Shown: in pieces, positions 25,801 to 32,029 of the stretch
Layout of the letters: each line of letters opens with the position of its first letter
Numbering within the stretch: the first letter of the stretch is position 1
NCBI GenBank assembly: GCA_902779185.1
Contig: CACZAM010000019.1
Span: forward strand, 1 to 33,303
Reading direction: 5' to 3'
From: an uncultured Eubacteriales bacterium
GTDB taxonomy: Bacteria; Bacillota; Clostridia; Peptostreptococcales; Anaerovoracaceae
Length of the DNA stretch: 33,303 bases
Program-made: the position numbers and the translations under genes
Notes under the pieces: model-generated
Databases searched by the model: none
What the model was told of the DNA's origin: nothing
Seen by the model: the letters and a program-made list of their open reading frames with translations, nothing else

Positions 25801-25843
25801 TTCTCCTGCAAAGACCGTTAAAATCAGTATAAAAGTACAGTAA
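22829..25843 (+). CDS. Secreted BspA-type LRR protein with an ADP-ribosyltransferase-like domain (1004 aa)
   Basis: Domains in order: Sec signal peptide (1-31, ending QVYA); fibronectin-III-like domain (about 36-125); BspA-type leucine-rich repeats of about 23 residues (about 130-340, another block near 450-490), recognisable by repeated IG..AF..C..L; a domain at about 555-800 resembling ADP-ribosyltransferase exoenzymes; an Ig-like domain (about 825-898, with YTGKAIRPAVKV and YTVSYSNNKAIGTATISIK); and a Lys-rich tail repeat (900-1004). In the ART-like part I see STS at 714-716 and E762-x-E764. Where the family has Arg after a Tyr (LYRG-like), this protein has LYSG with S675. Spacing fits (39 residues to STS, 50 more to the last Glu). 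There is no LPXTG; the basic tail may hold it on the wall. Whether it is an active toxin is unknown. Confidence 0.7.
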   Translation: MVKRNITGIAVITALIAVLIAAAGLFTQVYAASPAGVSDLGIQVTSRPMVKLTWDKQDCDGYKVYRDNKAIARVEAGPADDKVSYIDDSIDPAGSYKYYVRAYNIEGGKEVYGPFSHAAKIIDGYTYATADTGGAILTGYTGHDSKLVIPDMIGGKAVTEIGDGCFSGNAWPQRVTVPEGVTRLGDYSFECCSLMQKVFLPDSLETIGNGAFSGCGSLILADMNEGITSIGDGAFLGCLDLKHIVLPGSLKSMGKYAFALCESLSIVEFGDGKNKNLTEIPERAFYGCSNLQNLELPSGITRIGKRAFFKCDSLQSLSGSLYITDIGDYAFEGTQIRNIYPILADDNFWGFGVFAHNETDNFQAEYNDAKERCESCFGEEAHTTLPASASLTEGTFYGSHINGVELYEKDSPSNLKLINGSLYTSDGKTLLVYFPTAVNEDYEFVPTDEARDGVFHVPEGVERIASYAFFNCGLSKIYLPSTVTEIAGNAFTKSGIDPDAGRIVDMDGAPLDLSGIKVSDKAFDKWSLAQKEGVYPEPSEPTEYDFEPASHGPFPGTYSVKSLAGDKSLYRDEDFKGYSDVTAGFDEWCRSYIEANSGIMPMNTDLRTLAPYCHMYKGDGHFNQMGSILNGDPEYIAEAVKQAGYEYEEMYQLVDHGLFTELARGRICGDLLLYSGVTQACAEAVAGVEPGTPVTTDALINAIGSVYTEKAMMSTSASSRVSYGFSIDSGVMLYILASQEAMDSLGAFCVDCFTGAEGNGGEEEILFNAGARMKVLDVGTSDYNVWGQTGTRTYVIMQLLEDEKDPSEPLDEMIDIDDEDTTVIDISNYKVTLSKKSYVYTGKAIRPAVKVPGLSPENYTVSYSNNKAIGTATISIKAVGDKYKGTIIRTFKITKKSNPLSVKGRTAKVKFRKLKKKAQVLPVSKIISRTRKGRGKMSYKLVSAKKGSKSFRKHFKINTSTGKLTVKKGLKKGTYTVKVKVRAAGTKVYKASPAKTVKISIKVQ

Positions 25844-25848
25844 CAGCG

Positions 25849-26319
25849 TTAATCCATGCACATACCAAATTCCCTGCACAGATTTTCAAAGCGCGCCTGT
25901 TCTTTCTCTTTTATGGATTTTGACAGATCGTTCATGCAATGATGGATGACATCTGCGTCTTTAAGGACCTCATCCATCGGTCCGTCTGTAACAAGCTTGT
26001 CATCATGATGATAGATTGCGGAGCATATAGTCTCTGTCTCTTCCTCATCCGTAAGGTTCAGTCTGCCCAGGATCTCTCTCGCCAGAGCGGCTCCCTTATG
26101 CGCGTGGTCATCATATGATCCGCTTCTATACGCGTGAAGGTCATGCAGCATGGCTGCCATTGACGCGATCTCCCAGTCGAGGCCGCGCTTTTTTGCGATC
26201 ATCGTCGCCGCAAGTGAAACACCGTAAAGATGTACGATCGCGCTGGTTCGCTTATCTTCATCTTCCATCTTATTCAGTTCAGCATTTACATATGCCCGTA
26301 ACTCCTTCAGTCTGCCCAT
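25849..26319 (-). CDS. HD-domain phosphohydrolase (156 aa)
   Basis: HD-domain metal residues are visible: H30, the H59-D60 pair in MLHDLHAY, His residues at 72-74, HH in IYHHDDK, and the distal Asp in KDADVIHH. The fold usually cuts phosphate esters or nucleotides; this small stand-alone form has no assigned substrate. An AAAGGAG site lies ten bases before the ATG. Its stop is only five bases from that of the convergent BspA/ART gene, and I see no terminator between them. Confidence 0.8.
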   Translation of the reverse strand: MGRLKELRAYVNAELNKMEDEDKRTSAIVHLYGVSLAATMIAKKRGLDWEIASMAAMLHDLHAYRSGSYDDHAHKGAALAREILGRLNLTDEEETETICSAIYHHDDKLVTDGPMDEVLKDADVIHHCMNDLSKSIKEKEQARFENLCREFGMCMD

Positions 26320-26410
26320 GATAACAGTACTCCTTTGATTGTTTTGTCTCCAGCTGTGAAAACACTCATTTTGTGATTGCTGACTGCAACATAGTTTGTC
26401 ATATAAATAG

Positions 26411-26836
26411 TTATGGTTTCCATACGTGCAGACCTTCGCCTGCTGTTATCTGCCTTATCAGTTCCAGAAGACTATCGTCAGGATTGAAAACTGTCATGCT
26501 TGTGTCATCCGGCTCTGATAGGATCATTGAATCCCCTGCCATAATATAGAGGAACCTTAGCCGCATCTCTTCTGCAATGCGCTCAGGTGACGGATTCACT
26601 TCTGTCTCCTCATCGATCGAGATGTCCCTGTAGCAATTAAGTTTGAGGATCACATTTATATGTTTTTCTTTTATCACTGCAAACCGTTCTTTTTCAAGAA
26701 AGTATTTCTCTACTTCAAAATACTGTCCCGGACTGTAAGCCGGCACTTGCTTTGGCAGTATGTCTATTATCCAGTATGGAGTTTGCAGTAATTCTTCTAT
26801 AGTCTTTTTCATATCACTCACATAGTTCTGTTTCAT
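26411..26836 (-). CDS. Conserved hypothetical protein (141 aa)
   Basis: The opening pattern TPYWIIDILPKQVP followed by PGQYFEVEKYFL is one I associate with small clostridial proteins of unknown role. It is soluble, acidic at the C-terminus, with no signal or membrane segment. It may begin at the ATG at 26812 instead; neither start has a strong ribosome site. The gene lies 24 bases after the 134-aa gene on the same strand, so the two may be co-transcribed. Confidence 0.65.
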   Translation of the reverse strand: MKQNYVSDMKKTIEELLQTPYWIIDILPKQVPAYSPGQYFEVEKYFLEKERFAVIKEKHINVILKLNCYRDISIDEETEVNPSPERIAEEMRLRFLYIMAGDSMILSEPDDTSMTVFNPDDSLLELIRQITAGEGLHVWKP

Positions 26837-26860
26837 TCATATGTCAGATATTGACCTCTG

Positions 26861-27265
26861 CTATCCCTCCAGAATCTTCTCAACAAAGTAATTGTATTTC
26901 AGGAAGAAACCGTCCTCCATATACGGCAGTTCTATATAGATATTCTCTCCCCTCCTTGAAAACAGCATATTCGCTTCACCCGGCTCATACAGATACCCCA
27001 CTTCCTGCAAGTCTTTTTCTTTCAGTCTGGTCACTATCCTGACAAAATCATCCTTTCGCGGTCCGGCGTATCCCAGACCAATTAAGGCTGCTTCTTCTCC
27101 GTCCAGTTCAAATCTGAAGGCATCTTCCACGCCACAGTCATATTCGACATAGAAATCAAAGGAATGGCTCAGCAGTTTCTTTCTTTTTTTGCTGCTGCAT
27201 TCCCTGAAGTATTTCCATTTTTCGACAACCCTGGCTTTCGTTTCATCCGTCAGCATTTCGTTCAC
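26861..27265 (-). CDS. Hypothetical protein (134 aa)
   Basis: I do not recognise this protein. It is soluble and mixed alpha/beta, with a basic patch near residue 26 (SSKKRKKLL) and an acidic C-terminal half. The start at 27265 is GTG; an ATG three codons later (27256) after GGTG is an alternative. It diverges from lanM with about 80 bases between its start and the lanM promoter. That position would suit an accessory or immunity gene, but nothing in the sequence supports this. Confidence 0.6.
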   Translation of the reverse strand: MNEMLTDETKARVVEKWKYFRECSSKKRKKLLSHSFDFYVEYDCGVEDAFRFELDGEEAALIGLGYAGPRKDDFVRIVTRLKEKDLQEVGYLYEPGEANMLFSRRGENIYIELPYMEDGFFLKYNYFVEKILEG

Positions 27266-27301
27266 CGTCTCTGCAAATCAAGTTTTTGTTTACTCTGCTC
27301 C

Positions 27302-27307
27302 ATTATA
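27302..27307 (-). promoter_or_regulatory. Candidate -10 box for the 134-aa gene
   Basis: A perfect TATAAT on the minus strand, about 37 bases before the GTG start. No -35 box or TGn extension fits. Confidence 0.35.
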
Positions 27308-27344
27308 CAATATGAATTTACTGATTTCTTTGCGGTCTCATCAT

Positions 27345-27375
27345 TTGAAAACAAAAAAACAATGTATGATATAAT
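27345..27375 (+). promoter_or_regulatory. lanM promoter
   Basis: TTGAAA (27345-27350) and an extended -10 TGATATAAT (27367-27375). The spacer is 19 bases, so the TG extension probably does most of the work. Transcription would start near 27382. Confidence 0.6.
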
Positions 27376-27380
27376 TCGTT

Positions 27381-27407
27381 TGAACAAACCGGTGTTCATG
27401 AATTCAT
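27381..27407 (+). promoter_or_regulatory. Candidate operator at the lanM transcription start
   Basis: A dyad TGAACA-AACCGG-TGTTCA (27381-27398) begins at the expected transcription start. It is followed at once by the perfect 10-bp palindrome ATGAATTCAT (27398-27407). A repressor bound here would block lanM; a 5' RNA hairpin is the alternative. It is not a standard LexA box, whose half-sites are closer. Confidence 0.45.
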
Positions 27408-27442
27408 AACGCCTTAAAGGAAGTATTTGACAAGAGGACGGC

Positions 27443-30226
27443 ATGACAGACTCCAGTTTGCAGGTAAATTCAGAAAATATATTTATGAGTATTTTCCGGG
27501 ATACGATGGCTCCATTTCTTTCGGAACTAGCCTCGGACTCCCCTGTTTTGCTGTCAGAAGAGGCAAAGGCAGATCTGGAAAAACCCTTTCGGGAGACTTT
27601 GATCCTCATTGCAGGCAATACGCTCGAAGAAGCAGCCGTTCAGATCATTGCCGCAGATCATCCCATTGTTGCCTTTGACCGCAAGCTGTGTACAAACGAG
27701 CAGCGGCATGAAGCATATCAGCTTCTTGAATCACAGCTTAAGGCCGGGGACCGGACGCTTCCGGCAGAACTCTATCATGTGATCCGTTCGCGGTTCCGGC
27801 TTTTAACAGATGCGCTGTCTGAAATGCTCAGAAACATCACGCGCAGCACAAATGAGATCTCAGATCTGCTGTTTGACGGAGTTCCCTTTACCCGCATTGA
27901 ACGGATAGAAGCCGGTGCAGGCGATTACCACAACAAGGCACGGGCGACGGCGATCATCAGGACGGACCGGGGAACGATGGTATATAAGCCCCGTAACTGC
28001 CTGACGGATGTGAGGACCCGCATGTTTGTGGAGCAATATTTTCCGGACAGCATCGTGATTCCGAAATGCTATACGGACGGCGCGTCTTTTGGTGTCTGTG
28101 AATATCTTAAAAAGGATCCTGTCAATGAGGATGCAGAAGCAGCATGGTTTTACGCGCTGGGAGAGCTGACCGTGATGACACAGATCCTGGGAAGCTGCGA
28201 CTTGCATAATGAAAATGTTATCGCATCAGGGGGCCTTCCCGCACTGATCGATCTGGAAACCATCCTCTCTCCCCGGATCCGCAAAGAGCCGGTTTCCGGC
28301 AGTCAGGAACATGCCTCATTTACTGACGCGATCTCTTATTCCATATGGTACAGCGCGCTTCTGCCTAAAGAACAGAACGGCCGGCAGCTCAGCATTCTGA
28401 TGCGTACGGATGATATGCCTGCTGCTGTTATAGATTACCCGGATGAGTATTTTGCCGGGATCGATACAGCTTACAGAAGATGTCTGGCCAAAAAAGAAAA
28501 ACTGGAACAGGATGTGAAGGATCTGTTTTCGGATGTGCCGGTCCGGCTTATGATGCGAAATACACAGATCTACGCAGACCTTATAAAAAGAAGATACAGC
28601 GCCGGCGTGCTTTCTTCAGAGGAGGCATTCAACTCGTTTTCACGAAATCTTGAGAAAGCCATGACGGCCACCCTGGCAGAGGAAATGTACACAGGTATTT
28701 GCCGTTCGGAAACAGAGGCGGTCCTTCAGGGAGACATCCCCTATTTCTATACATTCGGGAACAGTACCTTTGTGTTCGGCATAAACGGGAAGATAAGTGA
28801 TGCGGTCCGGGAAAGCGCAGTAAGTGAGAGTCTGAAAAGGATCAGATGCATGAGCGAACAGGACCTTCTGTTCGAAAAGAAATTGATACGGGAATCTTTA
28901 GAAGGTGTACCGGTAAAAAAAGAACAGAACAGCCGGAGCGTATCACCCGCAGACAAAGAGGATCTCCCGGAGCGGTCCGGAGAGATCCTTCCGGCCGGGA
29001 TATCTGCCGGAGAGGCAGGCGAGATCTTAAAGAAGATCTGCAACCGCATGGTCACCGCACCCGATGGAAGCTGCGGTTGGATCGATGCAGGAAGCCGCAG
29101 CGGATCCCCTGAGATCATGCGATCGGGTATGTTCACCGGGACTGCCGGTATCGGCGTATTTGCTGCTGCGGCAGCGGCCGCAGCAAAGTCCGGGGATGTC
29201 CTGGAAGCTGCCGTAAAATGCGAAAAAGCTGCGGCAGACAGCCTGGCAGAATCACTGGAATTGATGAAAGATATGAACCGGACCAGCCCATCAGGTTTTC
29301 TGAACGGAAGCATGGGTGAAGCTTCCGGCATGGGCGGGATCCTCCGGTGCCTGATTCTCATGAACCGCTATTCCGGCTGCAACAGGTATGCAGGAATGAT
29401 AGATGAGGTTCTTGATCTTTTAGCACGCACAGATATTTCTGCGGTTACTGACGCAGACAGAATAACAGGGCTGTCAGGCACCCTTTCTCTTCTGTGCAGT
29501 TATCCCGAGTTCTATCAGAAACAACAGGTGAAGTCCCTGATCGCTGAGATCGCTGACAGGCTGCTGGAGCTTCGCACCTTTGAGGCCGATGGGTTCAGGC
29601 TTTGGAAAACAGTTTCCGAGCGTCATCTCATCAGCGGAGCAGGACACGGCATGGCCGGCATAGCGGAATCCCTGCATGCGGCAGGCCGCCTTCTTTCGGA
29701 CAGGCGGTATACTGATGCCGCATCGGACGCGCTGGAGTATGAAGAGCAGTCGTACAGTGAGAAGTTCGGGACCTGGCCGGATAACCGGTCATGGCCGGCA
29801 CAGCACTATATGCATGGCTATTGCTCCGGAGCTCCGGGCATCGGGATAATGACGCACCGTATCCTGGAAAGCTTTTCCGCATCAGACACGGAGATGCCTG
29901 AATATGACAGGCTCTGCAGATCCTGCAGGAAATGTGCGCTTCTGGCCAAAGCAGCAAACGATAAACTGCCGCTTTTGTATCGTGACCATCTGTGCTGCGG
30001 AAACAGTGCGATCGCGGAGTATTACCTTGCAAACGGAGAGCCGGAGAAAGCCGGAAGTGTGTTGAACGCCATGTATCTGCGTAAAGAAAAGTCAGGAGAT
30101 TACATGACGATGTCCGCCGGATACCGGAGCAGGAAACCCATGATCTCATTGTTTTACGGGATTTCCGGTGTCGGGTATGAAATGCTCAGGTACGCTTTCC
30201 CGGACCGGATCCTTCCGCTGTTATGA
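27443..30226 (+). CDS. lanM: Class II lanthipeptide synthetase LanM (927 aa)
   Basis: It makes lanthionine rings in two steps: phosphorylation and elimination of Ser/Thr in the precursor, then addition of Cys thiols. The N-terminal dehydratase (about 60-500) has the kinase-like sites G160-D-Y-H-N, Y181-K182-P-R, D253-L-H255-N-E-N258 and D270-L-E272. The C-terminal LanC cyclase (about 545-927) has GHGMAGI (H735), YCSG (C794) and LCCG (C851, C852). The zinc ligands are thus three Cys, as in ProcM, instead of the more common Cys-Cys-His. A GAGGAC site precedes the ATG. Length is normal, perhaps slightly short. The precursor gene lies tail to tail downstream, beyond a shared hairpin. No LanT, LanP or LanFEG is recognisable nearby. 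CCGG-rich codon use contrasts with the AT-richer small genes around it, so transfer is possible. Confidence 0.92.
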   Translation: MTDSSLQVNSENIFMSIFRDTMAPFLSELASDSPVLLSEEAKADLEKPFRETLILIAGNTLEEAAVQIIAADHPIVAFDRKLCTNEQRHEAYQLLESQLKAGDRTLPAELYHVIRSRFRLLTDALSEMLRNITRSTNEISDLLFDGVPFTRIERIEAGAGDYHNKARATAIIRTDRGTMVYKPRNCLTDVRTRMFVEQYFPDSIVIPKCYTDGASFGVCEYLKKDPVNEDAEAAWFYALGELTVMTQILGSCDLHNENVIASGGLPALIDLETILSPRIRKEPVSGSQEHASFTDAISYSIWYSALLPKEQNGRQLSILMRTDDMPAAVIDYPDEYFAGIDTAYRRCLAKKEKLEQDVKDLFSDVPVRLMMRNTQIYADLIKRRYSAGVLSSEEAFNSFSRNLEKAMTATLAEEMYTGICRSETEAVLQGDIPYFYTFGNSTFVFGINGKISDAVRESAVSESLKRIRCMSEQDLLFEKKLIRESLEGVPVKKEQNSRSVSPADKEDLPERSGEILPAGISAGEAGEILKKICNRMVTAPDGSCGWIDAGSRSGSPEIMRSGMFTGTAGIGVFAAAAAAAAKSGDVLEAAVKCEKAAADSLAESLELMKDMNRTSPSGFLNGSMGEASGMGGILRCLILMNRYSGCNRYAGMIDEVLDLLARTDISAVTDADRITGLSGTLSLLCSYPEFYQKQQVKSLIAEIADRLLELRTFEADGFRLWKTVSERHLISGAGHGMAGIAESLHAAGRLLSDRRYTDAASDALEYEEQSYSEKFGTWPDNRSWPAQHYMHGYCSGAPGIGIMTHRILESFSASDTEMPEYDRLCRSCRKCALLAKAANDKLPLLYRDHLCCGNSAIAEYYLANGEPEKAGSVLNAMYLRKEKSGDYMTMSAGYRSRKPMISLFYGISGVGYEMLRYAFPDRILPLL

Positions 30227-30238
30227 TCCATAGACAAA

Positions 30239-30281
30239 AGGGCTTGATGCATTCGCTTAAATGCACCAAACCCTCTTTTTT
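30239..30281 (+). terminator. Terminator between lanM and the convergent precursor gene
   Basis: The stem runs AGGG (30239-30242) to CCCT (30271-30274), with TT/AA and TGCAT/ATGCA pairs inside, interrupted by small bulges. Six T follow on the plus strand. On the minus strand four T follow, so it may also stop transcription of the precursor gene. Confidence 0.75.
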
Positions 30282-30309
30282 ACATACACAACACAGTTGT
30301 TTTACCAGA

Positions 30310-30624
30310 TCAATCCCAGATGCAAGGAGAATCCGAATTTATCGATATCGCAATACAGCCGAATACCGTCGCTACGGTGGTAACCACGTCAAAAGGTGAA
30401 ACTTTGCCGCCGGCCACAGCTGATAGTTCTTCCTCACTCATTTTACGTCCACTGGCAGGCAGTTTCTCCTTAATGAATTCGATCAATTCATCTACTGTGG
30501 CTGAGCACTCATGTTTTTTCAGAAACGCAGCCGCATCTTCTTTGGTTGCTATGCTTCCGGAAAATTCTTTCTTCAGCTCATCAGACGCAATTATTTCGTC
30601 ATATAATGCCTGTAATGCTTTCAC
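30310..30624 (-). CDS. lanA: Lanthipeptide precursor with Nif11-type leader (104 aa)
   Basis: The 104 residues split into a charged helical leader (1-73) and a core (74-104). The leader resembles Nif11-derived leaders, with a conserved-looking FLKKHECSATVDELIEFIK stretch, and ends EELSAVAGG, the double-Gly cut site. The core has Ser/Thr at 76, 82, 83, 86, 94, 97 and 99 and Cys at 90 and 101, so up to two thioether rings are possible; it ends CIWD. The start is GTG at 30624, after an excellent AAAGGAG site about nine bases away. It has its own promoter at 30693-30701. The substrate relation to LanM is inferred from adjacency and from Nif11-leader pairing with ProcM-type enzymes. A C39-peptidase transporter to cut after GG must be encoded elsewhere. 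Confidence 0.85.
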   Translation of the reverse strand: MKALQALYDEIIASDELKKEFSGSIATKEDAAAFLKKHECSATVDELIEFIKEKLPASGRKMSEEELSAVAGGKVSPFDVVTTVATVFGCIAISINSDSPCIWD

Positions 30625-30692
30625 TTTACCGCTCTCCTTTCTGATCCAACCGTGATCTCAATGACCGGTTTCTTATTACGTTTTACATTGAA

Positions 30693-30701
30693 ATTATAGC
30701 A
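30693..30701 (-). promoter_or_regulatory. Extended -10 promoter of the precursor gene
   Basis: TGCTATAAT on the minus strand, a perfect extended -10, about 69 bases before the GTG start. No good -35 box. The precursor can therefore be expressed independently of lanM and of the genes upstream of it. Confidence 0.6.
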
Positions 30702-30764
30702 GAACCCGGTCCCTTTTAAAACAGTACCGATGCTAAACGCAAGTCACAGGCAGGCATGTACTGT

Positions 30765-31145
30765 CTATAATCCGGTCCTGTATAATTCGATCACATTTAT
30801 AACAGGTTCTTCATAAGGATGGACAGCTTTTACAGCTTCAATCGTCTCATCCAGCCGATCGCCATTTACAGTTACTTCAACTTTCAGCTCCTCTTCTTCG
30901 CTGATCATACCTTCTTCTCCAATGAACGGATCTGTGCCCGGAAGAGGTCTCCATGTTCCGATGACCCTGCTGTATGACAGACAGCAGTCATAATTACCTA
31001 TGTGCCCGGCATCTGCACTCTGAAGAGCTTTCCTCAGATCTGCAAAATGTGTTTCAGGAATGAATATCTCCAGCTTGAAGAATTTGTCATTCCCGCCGGT
31101 ATACTCAGCATCTTCTTTTTTCAGATTCTCAATTATGCGTTCCAT
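30765..31145 (-). CDS. NIF3/CutA-like PII-fold protein (126 aa)
   Basis: The sequence runs KLEIFIPETHFADLRKAL, then a GHIGNYD segment, then EELKVEVTVNGDRLDETIEA and VHPYEEPVINVIEL. This matches the stand-alone version of the domain inserted in NIF3/YqfO proteins, which has a PII/CutA-like fold. Metal or nucleotide sensing is suspected for the fold, but no function is proven. I start it at 31145 because GGAGGT lies four bases before; a start four codons upstream is possible. It follows the CmpB-like gene by 22 bases and precedes the lanthipeptide precursor on the same strand. Confidence 0.75.
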   Translation of the reverse strand: MERIIENLKKEDAEYTGGNDKFFKLEIFIPETHFADLRKALQSADAGHIGNYDCCLSYSRVIGTWRPLPGTDPFIGEEGMISEEEELKVEVTVNGDRLDETIEAVKAVHPYEEPVINVIELYRTGL

Positions 31146-31167
31146 TCTGACCTCCATTGGCCGCGAT

Positions 31168-31905
31168 CTATCTGTTCAGTGACTTTTCCAGTTCCTCCAT
31201 CCTCTGCCTGTAGTGTTCGAGCATCTCGTTCATTCTTTCTCTTCTCGGGAGGCTCATGAAGAACCGGATCTTATCCTCCTGCTCTTTGCGCTTCTCGTAT
31301 GTTATACGCTTGAATTCTTCGTACCTGACAACGATTTCCTTTTCATCAGCAAATTCCTTGATCCGTGTTACCAGGTTGATGGAATAGGCGACATCTATTG
31401 AAAACACTCCGAAGAAAACTCCTATAAAGAAAGAGAATGCAAGGTTGGATGCCAGCCATGCAAGTGCCTCAAGTATATGTGGATGGATCAGGTAATAGTA
31501 CATCACGCCAAGCAATGTCCAGAACAAGGTGAACAGCGGGCAGATAAGCCCATTCACATTTCCCCACATCATACTGTAATCCCACAGTCTGACATTTGCT
31601 GCTTTGAGGAGGAATATACCTGCTATGTACTCAAGCAGCGTGAGTTCTGCAGCTATGAGAATGAGAGCGAGTACATGCTGTGCAATGCCGGTGATACCAA
31701 GGCGTTCTATCATGCTTGCCATGAAATACAGTATGCATAGTCCGAATCCATACAGTGGGACATAAGGGCCAACACAGAACCCCGGATTGATCCATCTGTG
31801 CTCGGGATTAGCCCTTGAAAACCAGTGCCTGAATACTAGCTCCAGTCCCCATCCGAACAAAGATCCCATAAAAAAAAGAAATGCGTATATCAAAAAAACA
31901 TTCAT
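31168..31905 (-). CDS. CmpB-type (putative ABC-transporter permease family) membrane protein (245 aa)
   Basis: Five or so membrane segments fill residues 1-185, including GSLFGWGLELVFRHW and NPGFCVGPYVPLYGFG, the signature region of this clostridial family. A charged coiled-coil-like tail follows (about 195-245, rich in Glu, Arg and Lys). Despite the family name there is no ATPase partner, and it has no peptidase domain, so it is not a LanT exporter. I start it at the ATG at 31905; a TTG four codons upstream is also open. It is co-directional with the CutA-like gene. Confidence 0.7.
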   Translation of the reverse strand: MNVFLIYAFLFFMGSLFGWGLELVFRHWFSRANPEHRWINPGFCVGPYVPLYGFGLCILYFMASMIERLGITGIAQHVLALILIAAELTLLEYIAGIFLLKAANVRLWDYSMMWGNVNGLICPLFTLFWTLLGVMYYYLIHPHILEALAWLASNLAFSFFIGVFFGVFSIDVAYSINLVTRIKEFADEKEIVVRYEEFKRITYEKRKEQEDKIRFFMSLPRRERMNEMLEHYRQRMEELEKSLNR

Positions 31906-32029
31906 AATAACTTTCAAAAGCCTTTTTCTGTTACTACTTTTAAGTTTATCAATAGCGACCTCTTTTACTCAACGCCGCTGCTTGGAATCCAGCATTTTCA
32001 TGGTTTCAGCAGGTAAACCGTATTTTTTG

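Noticed and set aside
27382-27397. SOS (LexA) box at the lanM promoter.
   Set aside because: The GAAC and GTTC half-sites are eight bases apart, whereas the Gram-positive LexA box has four.
27427-27432. Perfect TTGACA just before lanM.
   Set aside because: It overlaps the ribosome-site region 11 bases before the ATG, with no -10 box at a usable distance. The upstream promoter at 27345-27375 fits better.
31168-31905. CmpB-type 'ABC transporter permease' as the lanthipeptide exporter.
   Set aside because: It lacks ATPase and C39 peptidase domains and lies in a separate unit with a CutA-like gene; the family name is historical.
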